Shown: positions 53,041 to 63,895, counted from the first letter of the stretch. The stretch is 64,000 nucleotides of DNA from Entoloma clypeatum (GCA_963565915.1 OY751486.1:2108001-2172000); one strand, 5' to 3'. A program made the numbers and translations. The notes: generated by a model not told the origin, from the letters alone.

Positions 53041-53690
53041 GCTAATACATCCTTAGTTTAAATTTTTGACAAAGGAGAAAACACCAAGGGTAACTGAGAC
53101 ATTTGGGAACAACAGTATATATTGGTCACACGTGGAGTACACAATAGTAGACAGGACCCCGTGTACAGGCAATAAAATGTCCAGAGGAGGGACGGACACT
53201 GTTCTCGTGAGAATGGCAGGACATGAAGCATGGCATATGAGACACAAGGACGGCAGGGCATGTGAGAACAGCAGGGAACAGTGCAGGGAACATGGAAATG
53301 GCAGGGACATGCGAGGAATGGTGGAGGGAACGGGACATAATGTACGTGAAGCCCCATTCCCGCCTCTCAACCCCTCACCATCACCATCGGCTACTATTGC
53401 CCAATGAGTTGGAAAGGGGACCCCCCAGTAAGCCGAACTCACCCCACCAACCCCTGATGACTGACCACCCCCCATGTCCACACTTGGGCCTACAATGCCA
53501 ACACCTGCATGCCACATCACCACTGGAAACCAACATCCATAATGTGGAACAGCAGCGCCGCCCACACTGTCTCGCATCCATCCCATGGCCCCTCGTCCCA
53601 TGTCATACCACCCCTGAACACACTTGGCCGCTATCCATAATCATGTGCGTCTTTCTCTACATTTATATCCACTTCTGACTCTGATGCACA
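53041..53690. repeat. GRACGGCAGGGCATG-type degenerate repeats
   Basis: At 53,205-53,345 GAGAATGGCAGGACATG, GACGGCAGGGCATGTGAG, GAACAGCAGGGAAC and AATGGCAGGGACATGCGAG recur. The same word family fills the right arm of the 29-31 kb inverted repeat (for example GAACGGCGGGACATGCGAGA). The remaining sequence to 53,690 is unassigned. Confidence 0.6.
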
Positions 53691-53929
53691 AACATGGGAC
53701 TTAAGACCTATGAAGTCAACTTCAACTTACACCAAGATGGGATGTTGACACTCGGCGGAGTCAGGGGATGCATGGTGGGGCTGTATTAACATAGTACCAC
53801 AGTGTTCTTCTGTGCAGATCATTGTTGTATCGTCTTAGATTCAATATAAAGCTTTACCAGGTTCATTCTATCGTAAATTCTGTCAAGCTCGAAGAAAACC
53901 ATTCTGGTAGCTATACTGAATTAACTTGT

Positions 53930-54110
53930 TTCTGGGAAGCACTGTATAGCAAGGACCCTGAGCTAGACAGCGCTGTGTAGCAAGAACCCTGTGCTGTATA
54001 GCAACGACCCTGTCTATACAGCACTGTGCAGACAGACCCCTACACTATGGCTCTATGGCACTATACAGTGCTGTCTAGCATCGGCTAGTATGATCAGGGT
54101 TTGCTGATGG
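53930..54110. repeat. Degenerate CTGTATAGCA repeats
   Basis: GCACTGTATAGCAAGGACCC, GCTGTGTAGCAAGAACCC, GCTGTATAGCAACGACCC and two further related units. Word content matches the stretches at 28,850-29,020, 31,330-31,480 and 52,140-52,300. Confidence 0.65.
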
Positions 54111-54259
54111 CACGGAGGTTGGTGTGGTGTGAAAAAGTAACACTCAGTTGTTTATCCATGCATTGGTGTATAATTGATTTATAGAAACTCTCATTGTTTG
54201 CAAAAAATTGCATCACTCCCCTCTGGGAGGGGGTGGTGGGGTGTATGTCTACTGCACTA

Positions 54260-54390
54260 AAGCCTGTTGATAAGTCCCATTGCCTTTATGTTGTTTACCC
54301 ATTGCTTACTGGTTGTAAAAATCTGGGTTTTCCACTAAAACTGGTTGGAAAGTCCCATTGGTTTCTGTTGTTTACCCATTGCATACTGTA
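54260..54390. repeat. Imperfect tandem duplication of about 75 bp
   Basis: GTTGATAAGTCCCATTGCC...TTGTTTACCCATTGCTTACTG is followed by GTTGGAAAGTCCCATTGGT...TTGTTTACCCATTGCATACTG. Confidence 0.75.
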
Positions 54391-54404
54391 GTATTTCGAC
54401 CGTA

Positions 54405-54890
54405 GGTTCACGGGGTGTTACACATTATGGATTAGATTCACTGGGACAAGGTTCAAAGTCAGTCATTATATGTTACGGTCAAAAATATATTCGCTTTTGT
54501 TCTTTTTTAGGGCTTTTAAAGGCTTCATAGCCAATGGAAGTGGTATTTCAATGCAGATCAGAAGCAGAGAGAATATCAGAGTGTAGAATCAAACCTCTGG
54601 CACCTGATCAAAGAAAATAAAAGGCACCAAAATTTTTACAAAATTAGACCTAGTTTTAAGAAAGATTGGATGACTTTCCGTAATGTCTAGAGTCCTAGAT
54701 TATTTCCTAAATCTCTTAGATGAGTCTTGTGCCTGCCAAATCAGTCACAAATCAGTCACCATTCATTTATTTCTGGGTCTTTAAACATTACGGAAAGTCA
54801 TCCATTCACACTGAAATGTTACGTGTTACAGTGCTCAGATAGGTTCAGTTCACGACCCCCCATTATGTGTTATGTGAACTTATGGTTATA
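54405..54890. repeat. Hairpin element with an 18-bp perfect inverted repeat
   Basis: GGATGACTTTCCGTAATG at 54,668-54,685 and CATTACGGAAAGTCATCC at 54,786-54,803 are exact reverse complements 100 bp apart. Outer ends also mirror imperfectly (GTTCACGGGGTGTTACACATTATGG against the complement of CCATTATGTGTTATGTGAAC). Possibly a MITE; no coding content. Confidence 0.65.
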
Positions 54891-55191
54891 ATAGTACAGT
54901 ATCATCAGAAAATGGCGGGGGCCTGGTATGACCAGGCAGATGTGATTATTAATTCACGCTCTGCTACTACCAAATAAGGTGATATAAGACATTACCAGGG
55001 CTTATAATCTGGTCTAAGAATGTTGTTGAATGTTCATGTGCTGACACTTCCCTAATCAGAATGGTATATAATGAACAGTACCTGTATTTCTTAGATTAGT
55101 TTGGAAGGATTTGTAAGGTAATACCTCAGAGCACTAAGCTTTCAGATACATTGTAATCCTTTATAACTACTTGATAACTACTCATAATTAT

Positions 55192-55466
55192 TGCAAGAGA
55201 TGGCCGTTCACTGATGCTTGGCCCTGCACAATGACATCTAATGAAGAGGGTGTATCAGTATTAGAACAAGTGAAATGGGATTATAATGCAATATCTCAAG
55301 ATGTCAGCCTTCCTGAGAGATGATAATGCTTTAAAAGTATGCAAGCTTATGGCAAAAAATGATCATTCACCTATGCTTGACCCAGTAGAATAGCAGGTTC
55401 AAACCAGGCCTGATCACTATTAGAATAGGCGAGATTGGAATATCTCAAAATGTCAATCTTGCAAGT
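55192..55466. repeat. Imperfect tandem duplication of about 155 bp
   Basis: ATGGCCGTTCACTGATGCTTG...TCAGTATTAGAACAAG...ATATCTCAAGATGTCA recurs as ATGATCATTCACCTATGCTTG...TCACTATTAGAATAGG...ATATCTCAAAATGTCA. Confidence 0.75.
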
Positions 55467-56640
55467 TGTTGGTAACTCTGACAGTAAGTACTAACTAATT
55501 ACTACAATCATGTTCACCATACAGTGGAGAAATGTGAATCAGCTTCATCAACTCTCAACACTCTTGAACTTGTGAAAACTCTAGTGAGGCAAGACATAAG
55601 GGAGGCAGGGTGGGGTCCTGACCTGGAAACAAAAAAGTTCGACATCCCAAAATTGATGATATAATAGCCTAATTTGATAGTACATGGTCCTTGTTGAGGC
55701 CAGACAAGCTGGGTACACACTCGTTCTCTCACAGATTCCATGGACAGACAACTGTGCCATGTCACCAACCCAGCTCGCTCAGGTAACCAACAACAGTCTT
55801 CACCCTTGCTTAGCCTGTGTCCTATAGTAGCTCAAGACAGCCACACTCCTTCTGAGTTGCTGCCCTTCTTGCTCCTCTAACTCAATGAGCACCTCCCTCA
55901 ACTCATGCTCCTTCTCTGTTTTGGGCTCTCTCTGTTAGATGCCAGCGGTATTGATTTTTATGTGGGGAGATGATGTATGGGTGATTTGCAGAGATTTTCA
56001 TGCTGGACTTGGACATCACTGGCATTACAAGGAATGAGCAAGATGATGAAGCGAGAGAATTTGCAGCTGTCCGAATTGGCATGGGTGGACATGTAGGAGG
56101 TGGAGTATTCTTGTCATGAAGCATTATCATTGTTGGTTCCTCCATGGGCAGTGGGAGTGCTTCTGTAGACCAGGTACTAAGACTTGGTTCCATCATTTTA
56201 TCTATTATAACATTGGGGTTGAATGGCACAATTCAATTCTAACTCCAGTCTTTCAAAATGCAGAAATGATGCACTCCTTTGACAATGCCTGAACATCCAC
56301 TTTTTGACACATTCAACATTCTCCCTTCTTTTCAGGGTCTGTGATTTGGCTTTTTTACCCATCAGTTGAGATAAGAGCAAGAAGAGAGAAAAAGATGAGA
56401 AGATCAATAGTTGCCTTGCCATAGTATTGGGCTGCTTTTGAAAAGCATGATGTGACACATCTTATCTCTCCATGCTCCCTTCTGCTGCTCTTTCTTGAAA
56501 TATGACCTTCCTCATATGTCTTTGGCCTGCTTATGGTTCTCCACATGCTTGTATAGCTTCAGTAAATATGAATACATAAAAATATCAAGTGTTCTTTGAT
56601 AATTTCCAAGTGCATTGTCTGAATATACACTTTTTTTAGC
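55467..56640. other. Spacer without recognised genes
   Basis: Minus-strand frames of 84-108 codons at 55,514-56,229 have protein-like stretches, but no motif I recognise. Otherwise AT-rich. Confidence 0.4.
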
Positions 56641-56644
56641 ATTG

Positions 56645-56928
56645 ACGTTGTGAACCCAAACTTAGGAACTTAGTGAAGGAATATGGAAAGATGGTGAAAA
56701 GGCTGTATTGCCAAGAGACCCAGCAGAAATCTCAAGAGAACAAGCTATCAAATACAAGTGAAAGTATGCTACTTATATATATGTAAAAGCCTTGAGGCAG
56801 CATCAAGCTATATAACTACGGATCCTGCATGTTGGGCTGTGTGACTATAGATATGATGAGATGAGATAAGATGCTGATAAGATAAAATAAGATAAAATAA
56901 GGTAAAATGTGAAAGTATGATCATAACA
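56645..56928 (-). repeat. Gypsy G1 3' LTR (partial)
   Basis: The coding strand starts TGTTATGATCATAC at 56,928, with a polypurine tract GAAAGGGGGTAA just before it (56,929-56,940). It aligns with 22,388-22,646. Where the other copy has CpG (GTCGCGAG, CAGCGGG, ATCGAAT, TACGATC) this one has TpG or CpA. Confidence 0.88.
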
Positions 56929-56939
56929 TTACCCCCTTT

Positions 56940-58140
56940 CTAGATCTCGACTTCCAGGCGAGATATGATGTCATCAGGGGTGTCCATGAAGTTTTCATAA
57001 AGTTTAAATTTCAATTCCTCAAAGATGTGTGTGCGTAAGTGGTGGGGAGCATTCAGATTTAATTTATAGAAGTCTTCAATTGATTCTTGTGAATGTTCTA
57101 GGTGATCCTCGGGTTCCCATGTGTTGTGATCCAGCATCAGACCTTCCCATTGCACTAAATATTCCAACTTTCCTCTCTTCAACCTTGAGTCAATAACTTT
57201 AGCAACATTGTACTCCTCTTCGCCATTGATAAATATAGGGTTTGGTGCCTGCACCTTTTGTGATTTAAATAGTGGTTCTTTGAATAACTGGACCCATGAT
57301 ACATTGATAATCAGGTGGATTTTCCAAGTTTTTGGTAATTTAAGTTCCACAGCATGTGATGAAATAATTTTTGTTATGTCATAGGACCCAATCCATTGTT
57401 TGGCAAGTTTCTTTAACGGTTGGTTCAACTTTAGGTCTTTTGTTGATAACCAGACTTTGTCACCAACTTTGTAGATCAGTGGCATACCATTCCATTTTCT
57501 CTCTTGCTTTTACTAATGCCGCTTCTGCTTCCTCATGACTTTATTCCCAATATTTTATTTAGTTCCTTCATGAATGCTGCCATGAATTATGGTCCACAAT
57601 CTGATGTTAATGATTCTGGACGTCCATCAAGTTTTCAGACTTCGTCCCAATATAGTTTAGCTAATCCTTCTGCTGAGACTTCATCATGTGTTTTGATAAA
57701 GTGTGATTGCTTGGTGGATCTGCAAGCCACAACTAGTACCGTGTTGTACCCCTGAGCTTCTGGGAGTCCTACAATAAAATCTGCTGTAACATGTTTCCAT
57801 GGGCCTGCATGTTCCACATTTGCTTTTAATTTACTGGCTAGCAGTTGAGGCACGTTCTTTGATTGTTGACACCTGTCACAGCCCTCAATGTATGCCTTGA
57901 CCATGTTTGTAATTCCAGGCCACCAATAATTATGTGTTACCAATTCCAGGGTCTTCCACTGCCCTGGGTGTCCTGCAACTGGGTTGTTGTGGTGTAATTT
58001 AATTATCTCCTCCCTGAGTTCCTGACTCTTTGGAACATACACCTTTCCTCTGTGTAACCAGAGTCCCTGCTCCTCATGCCATTCGTCTGCGCAGAATGTT
58101 TTTGTATTGGTTTTCTTTTATTCTTCCACTGCTTTCAACA
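56940..58140 (-). pseudogene. Gypsy G1 integrase and chromodomain, internally deleted
   Basis: At 58,042-57,635: zinc finger (KLHHNNPVAGHPGQWKTLEL, CDRCQQSK) and first core D (VTADFIVGLPEA). Then ESLTSDCGP (second D) with stops on both sides. From near 57,530 the frame jumps to HEEAEAALVKAREKMEW, so about 100 residues including the catalytic Glu are deleted. At 57,485-56,940: DKVWLSTKDLKLNQPLKKLA and a chromodomain (EEEYNVAKVIDSR, LEYLVQWEGL, NTWEPEDHLEH). Confidence 0.9.
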
Positions 58141-58861
58141 CCTGTTGTAATTTACTTGCTTCCCCATCAATAAGTAGGTATGTGACCTCAGTGCTTCCAG
58201 CGCTCAAATTATGCCTAGCATTTTATTATTGTGTACGTCATAATTTCATTCAACGTCATTCAATCCTTTAGATAGAAATGCACATGTAGTGTTTTGAAGT
58301 TCAGTCTCAAAGACCTAGAACTGGACCAGAACCAGACTGGTAAAGACTGGTGAAAGACTGGACTGCAGTCTCAAGTTTCAGATTTTTGAGGATTGACCAG
58401 TCTCAGGTTCTTCAAATTTTGGAAAAAAAGAAGACTGGTTCAACACCAGTCTTGATTTGAGACTCAAAAAATGTAAACTGGTCATAGGTTCACACAGGTT
58501 CTTATAGGTTCACATAGATTTGTTAATCAAAGAGGTTGGACTCAAGTTAAAAGTTGGAAAGAGGATGGGAAGTGTTATATTGAATCTAAGTTGATATTCA
58601 AACTGAAGCTAATACATGTTTCTACATAAATTTAAATACTATGTTGGAGGACGTGCGGCTTTGTTGGAGTTGGATAACAAGTGGCTGTCAGAGATGTTTA
58701 ACATAAGTGAAGTGGTTGGAGGCATCAGAAGTGTCGGAATTGGTCGGAAACTGTAACATATTTCCAGTCTTTTGCACTCTCACCCTTCACATCAAATCAT
58801 GTCTTCTTTTGATTACAAATCTGCTGTCATCAAGATGACTGGCTCCAACTGGAAGGAGTGG

Positions 58862-59708
58862 TAGTGATGGACAAGGGTACGCAAAACCCTCAAAGTTTTG
58901 GGAAAGGGTAAGGGAGGGTAAGGGTGAGGGTCAGAACTTCTGACCCTCTGAAAACCCGCACCCTTTGGATGGGTTTGGGAGGTCACATGATGTTTGGTTG
59001 AGCCAAACAATCCATGATCAACAAGTTGAAGTTGACATTGACTTCTCTCCTCCCATCCACATCCTCGCCTCCATCAATGCCAGGCGCACGACATGACTGC
59101 CTGATCCTGAGATGACATGGGGGACATCCAACAGCCCGCACTCGTGCCCAACGACCTTCCTTCACACCCAACGGCCCCCCCTTTACGCCCAACGGCCCTG
59201 ACTCATGCCCTACGACGTCGGCTCACACCCAACGGCCCCCCCTTCCACCCAATGGTCCTCACACATGCCCAATGGCGTCGACTTGTGCCCAACCATTGCC
59301 CAACATCCCATACTTGCCCACTGCCACCCACCTACCCATCCGCCAAATGGTGCAGGAGGTGAAGGCAGTGGCCAGAGAGGGAGGTGGGCTGGGAGGTCCT
59401 CAACAGGGATGGGTGTTGTACACGAGGGCACTGGGACGTGACGCGACACGCACATGAGGAGTGAGGGGGGTCGTGTGTGCACCCCCATGACCATGCAGAG
59501 GTCCGCGATGGCATGCAGACAGGACACGTAGCACCAAGGGGTGTCACCCTTGGGTGCCATCCTGCAGGTATTCTGTATCCCAGCAGACCCTTGAAAACCC
59601 TCACCCGTAGGTGAGGGTTTCCTTACCCTTGGTGAGGGGTATGGTTTTTTGAGGGTAAGGGTACGGGTACGATTTTTTTTACCCGCAGGTTACCCCTGTC
59701 CATCACTA
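58862..59708. mobile_element. Non-autonomous hAT-like element inside the gag frame
   Basis: 847 bp with perfect 12-bp TIRs TAGTGATGGACA / TGTCCATCACTA and an 8-bp target duplication AGGAGTGG (58,854-58,861 and 59,709-59,716). Ends are rich in GGGTAAGGG / ACCCTCACC words, and the core has a 20-bp minisatellite (59,147-59,307). Removal with one target copy restores the gag frame. No transposase inside. Confidence 0.93.
59147..59307. repeat. 20-21-bp minisatellite, 8 units
   Basis: Units CCCAACGACC..., CCCAACGGCC..., CCCAATGG... every 20-21 bp. Same consensus as the array at 52,499-52,797. Confidence 0.9.
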
Positions 59709-60940
59709 AGGAGTGGAGCAATAAGATGACAGGGTTTTTACAGTTTGAAGGGACCTGGATGCTCATATCTGGGGATTGGAAACAACCAACCTCCCTGACA
59801 GCCACTACAATGTCTGAACAACAAAAGGAGTTCCGCAAGTGGAAAGAGAAAGACTTGAAACCATGTGGTGTGATTGTCTTATCTCTGGTGGGGTCTGTGA
59901 AGCATGAGGTTACAGCATTCCAGACTTCAAAAGAGGTTTGAAATCAGCTGAGAACTCTTTTTGAGAACACTGGCCCCAATGAGATGTTAAGGACTTTGCG
60001 TTAACTCTCAATTGGCACCTGTCTGATGGTGACCCTCATCCAGAATTCTCTAAATTCCATGATCTCTTGGCACGCCTCAATGGGCACAAGATCCCCCTTC
60101 ACTGCAAAATTGCAAGGGATGCTTGCTGTGCACTGCCTCCCTTTAAAGGGGAAACACCTTGGTTCACATCTGCCTAAGGAATGGAAATTAGACACTTTCA
60201 AACTTGCCAATGTTGAGGCTATTGTAACCATGGAGTACATGTGCACACAAGCTGAAGCACAACTTCCAGCTGCCAATAAGATCTCTGCTGTCAAGCAGAA
60301 AGGACAGAAACCCCACTAGCATAATGGTCCAGGACCTGCTGATGCTTCTGGGTCAAACCAGAATTCCAGCAAACCTCAGCAGCAACAGAATTACAAAGAA
60401 AAAGGAAATGCAAAGGAGACACCATCAAACAGCTCCAGTGATCAAAACAAGAAGCAGAAAGAGTCACAGCGTTGGAAAAAGGCTCAGCGCACTCAAGAAG
60501 CCACTGCAGGCAACACTGCTGACTGCTCTCATGTTGCCTCATTGGCAATGTCTATGAATCTGCCAACACCCTCCTTCACCACTGTCACTGGCTCAGGACA
60601 CGTCATTCCCCCCCAACAATCTTCTACTTGGATGACTGACCCTCATCATCTCCTCTCGAATCTCAGTTGACATCCAGTCCCACTGAACATATCATGACTT
60701 CAGGTGTGAGAGAACTTCTTGATTGCATGACAAACACATCCACACAGAGTTTCACAGGTGCTCCAGTTAATCAACCGTTGATGTACCCTGAGATGCAGGC
60801 AGCGTGTGATGTTGTCACATCTCTTGGCATAATGGGAATGTCCCAGACCCTCCAAAATGTCAATAATGTCATATACCCTGAAGACATTCTGGGAATATAT
60901 TCAACCCCTGACAATGAGATAATGGACGAAGCCTCCCTGT

Positions 60941-61378
60941 TAGTGTTTAAAGGTTAGGGTAATTACCCGCTCATGACCTTAACCTAACCATATTTCAACC
61001 ACTGGTAACCTTGACCACTTGTGACCGCTGCAGTGGTTAACACTGGTTAAACCAGGTTAGGTCATGGTCTGAGCATAACTGGTAACCGTTCTGTGAAATC
61101 TTGATTATTGACTGCTTATTGTGCTTGAGTATGTTGTATTAGTATACTAATAGGTATAAAATGCATTTACACATGATTCTGTGCTTCAAGATTTATCTAT
61201 ATCTCAAATTTTTTTGACCTTAACCACTCATAACCAGTTATAACTGGTTAAGAGGGGTTAGATTATGACAGATTATGGTTAAGGTCAGGGCAAATCTTGT
61301 AATTTGTGTAACCGGTTAGGTCACAGTTAAGCCAAAATATGTCAATTAACATGATCTAACCTAACCCTTCAAAGACTC
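60941..61378. mobile_element. Second non-autonomous hAT-like element inside the gag frame
   Basis: 438 bp, ends TAGTGTTTAAAGGTTAGG and, inverted, GAGTCTTTGAAGGGTTAGG, with CTCCCTGT on both sides (60,933-60,940 and 61,379-61,386; the shared string is 10 bp, so limits can slide by one or two bases). Subterminal repeats GGTTAGG, CTGGTTA and TAACCGGTTA. No coding content. Removal restores the gag frame. Confidence 0.85.
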
Positions 61379-61879
61379 CTCCCTGTTCCTGATGAAACAC
61401 CAAGATTTTGATGCCAATACTGTGATGGACTTTGATGAGGAATACAAGTATGACAAAGATAAACCTGGACCATCCAAGTGGACATGCTTCAGTTGGGCAG
61501 ATGATGTCAGCAATGAGCTTTTTGGAGGATCATCATGCGACGGCCCCGAGGTACATTCTTTCACAAGTTTCACATGAGTACACAATGACAGAAGAACACA
61601 CCCAGATTTGTAATGAGTCACTAGAACTGGGTCGTAGTTATTTAAAATCACCTGTCGTTGCTGCCTCCTTCATGGAGGAAATCTATGATTATTTTGCCTC
61701 ATGTCGAACCAGTCCTGGTTTACTTTTTTGAGAAAGGAAAGACTGGTTCACCAGTCTTTGACCAGTCCAGTCCTGGTTTCAGTTTTTTGGAGAAACCACT
61801 CAACCAGTCTTGGTTCTAGGTTCATAATTTTTTGGGCAAAAACCCGGACTAGACTGGACTTTCAAACACTATGCACATG

Positions 61880-62800
61880 GTCTCCATTTCTTGTCCTTGC
61901 ATTCCATAGATAGAATTGCTCCAGTGGCAAAGTCCAATACATCTGATTCTTGTAAGGGCAACCACTTTCACTTTTCACTTTTCCTTTCCTTTCTATTCCA
62001 CCATATCCGATGTCCTCCAATCATATCCGCTGCCTCCGACATCTTATCCGCCTCTCCGCATCCGACGACTCCACGCCCATCCGCTACTCCGCACATCAGA
62101 TCACAGGTACTATCATTCATCTTGTTTCCATTCATCCCCCATCCCTACTCCTGATCATTGCTCATCATTCATATGTCTCATTTTATCTCTTATTTCATAT
62201 CTCATTTTACTATTTATCTAACTAGCTTGCAGGGGAATGCTTAGAACTTTCTCTTTGGATCTCCCTTGCAAGTATCTGAGTTTGAGTCTTGAATCGTAAG
62301 GTTTCCCTTACAGTAGAAAGTTCTCATCTAATTGGACCGGGTCCAATTGCATCGTTGTCATTAGTCTTTGAAGGTCCAGTTACATAACCGGAAAATTAAC
62401 TGTAACTGGACCTAACCTAACTGATCCTTAACTGGACCACCAGTTACAGTTACATTGGATGCCAGCACACACCAGGTACAGTTACACAAAAGCCAAAAAA
62501 ATTTAACTGATGTTTAACCAGTTATAACCAGTTATAACCGGTTAATCAATGCTCCAATACAATGGAAAAAAAATTATGAAGTCAACATCAGGACTGATGT
62601 CATGCCAGAGATATCCATTGGCAGAATAACATCTATGCTACCGAATATGTATGAACATGTAAAGGGAAGAAATAGGGACACATGAAACACGATGCCCACC
62701 ACAATACAACATGGATGTAGATGTACATATAAACCACAATAATGAAAATGCCACATAAATTCACTCGCACAGCGTGGCAGGCCAGCTCTCAACCACCTCC
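61880..62800. other. Spacer with part of another hAT-like element
   Basis: TAGTCTTTGAAGGTCCAGTT at 62,362 resembles the terminus of the 438-bp element, and 62,362-62,550 is full of CCAGTTAC and TAACCGGTTA words. The opposite end was not found. Otherwise no gene. Confidence 0.5.
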
Positions 62801-62808
62801 CAACTACT

Positions 62809-63893
62809 ATGGCTAACAATAAAGTCCAGACGAAAGTGAGGCCCAACTCCAAGTCCAAGGCTCACCCTCCAGTCTCTCGCCGTTCTGCCCAAATTGGTGA
62901 AAAGTGTATCCATGATGAGAACGAGAGCAGTGACCAGGAATCTGCCCCCAAACGTAAGTCTAACAAGGCCTCTACGAAGCCAGCTGTGAGCAACAAGTGA
63001 TCGAGGGGCAAGCAAAAGGAAAGTACCTCATCCATTGAGGTCATTGACAATGGTCAAGAGGGCAGCGACGACGAAGAGGGCAGCACTGATGAAGAGCCAG
63101 AAGACGAAGCACCTGAAGATGCAAGTGGCAAATCGGGGGAAGCTGAAGCATGTGGCGTGGTGAGTTGTATTCACAAATAGATTGATTTTTGATGAACCAT
63201 CAATAAGGACAATGATGGCTTGGGGGATGTGCACCATATTGCCATTCCAAAGAAAGTTAGACGAAAGAAAGAGGCAGTGAAAGACATTGTGTTGATGTTT
63301 TCCAACCAGGCAGTCATCACCTTTAGCTACGACGGCACCAGTGAGTCCCTGAAGGGAAGATATTGCAATGAATGCTTGTGAGTATGACAGAAGTAGAAGG
63401 AGCATAAAGACTTACCTTAGAGCAGGGCAAATAAAGACTTGATGAGGAAGGTTGATGGTTGATGGAGGGCTTTCATCACTGGCGATAACTCGACATGTCG
63501 TTACCATATTTGTCAACATTACGATGTGTATAGCTGGAAATGCAAGGACACCGACACACCGGAGCACCACTGGGCTATCGACTGTGAGGTGTGGAACAAG
63601 ATGGAGGCGAAGAAGAAGGGACAGACTCTCCATGTCCAACAAAAACTAGATGGAGTGTTTGCTAAGGTCACCACATCCAAGGCATTCACGTGCGATGCCA
63701 TCCTGCACGCCATTGCACAATTTGTTAAGTGTGATGACCAGGTAAGTGGCAGATACATGATGTGCAGAGATGTTGATGCTGGGTTACAATCACTTACTGT
63801 AGCAAATAAATCAACATTTCAAAACTGCCTTGTGGTTATAAGACCCACGACAAAGAGCGCTGAGCTGCCAAGTACTCACAACGTGAACAACTA
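62809..63893 (+). pseudogene. BED/hAT-transposon-type gene, N-terminal part, broken
   Basis: The start MANNKVQTKVRPNSKSKAHP opens a basic, serine-rich N-terminus, then TGA (62,998-63,000), then an acidic stretch (NGQEGSDDEEGSTDEEPEDE). A probable intron (from GTGAGT at 63,160) leads to VRRKKEAVKDIVLMFSNQAV and RYCNEC. Another intron (about 63,376-63,470) leads to FITGDNSTCRYHICQHYDVY and EHHWAIDCEVWNKMEA. CxxC...CxxH...H fits a BED-type zinc finger as found at the N-terminus of mushroom hAT transposases and relatives. An intron 63,742-63,802 (61 bp) precedes FQNCLVVIRPTTKSAELPST. The catalytic RNase H-like part is missing because a Tc1 end begins at 63,896. Confidence 0.6.
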
Positions 63894-63895
63894 TA

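Larger units (their letters stand above)
56645..58200 (-). mobile_element. 3' remnant of a Ty3/gypsy element (family G1)
   Basis: Minus strand: the tail of RNase H (near 58,200-58,080), integrase, chromodomain, polypurine tract and 3' LTR. The 5' two thirds are missing. The LTR belongs to the family seen at 22,255-22,646. Confidence 0.88.
58799..61690 (+). pseudogene. Copia-type gag gene interrupted by two insertions
   Basis: Start MSSFDYKSAVIKMTGSNWKE at 58,799; the text resumes after the first insertion as WSNKMTGFLQFEGTWMLISG. A UBN2-like Gag continues with frame changes (HPEFSKFHDLLARLNGHKIP, NVEAIVTMEYMCTQAEAQLP), then a basic/Gln-rich part and LPTPSFTTVTGSGHVI, which matches LPAPSFTTVTGHGKTL of the intact copia Gag at 12.7-18.5 kb. 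After a further stretch, removal of the second insertion rejoins DEAS to LFLMKHQDFDANTVMDFDEE. No protease, integrase or RT follows and no LTR was found, so this is gag alone. Several stops make it non-functional. Confidence 0.75.
58287..61871. mobile_element. Composite hAT-like element enclosing a gag-type gene
   Basis: Ends TAGTGTTTTGAAGTTCAGTC (left) and, on the other strand, TAGTGTTTGAAAGTCCAGTC (right) are inverted repeats. The flanks carry the same eight bases TGCACATG (58,279-58,286 and 61,872-61,879). TAGTG start and 8-bp target duplication are typical of hAT. Both subterminal zones (58,290-58,480 and 61,700-61,871) are full of GACTGG / CCAGTC words. In between lies a plus-strand copia-type gag frame and two smaller hAT-like insertions. 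No transposase was seen, so it would depend on one in trans. Confidence 0.8.

Noticed and set aside
58880..59700. Telomere-like GGGTAAGGG words
   Set aside because: Irregular, confined to both ends of a TIR element with 8-bp target duplication; not a (TTAGGG)n array.
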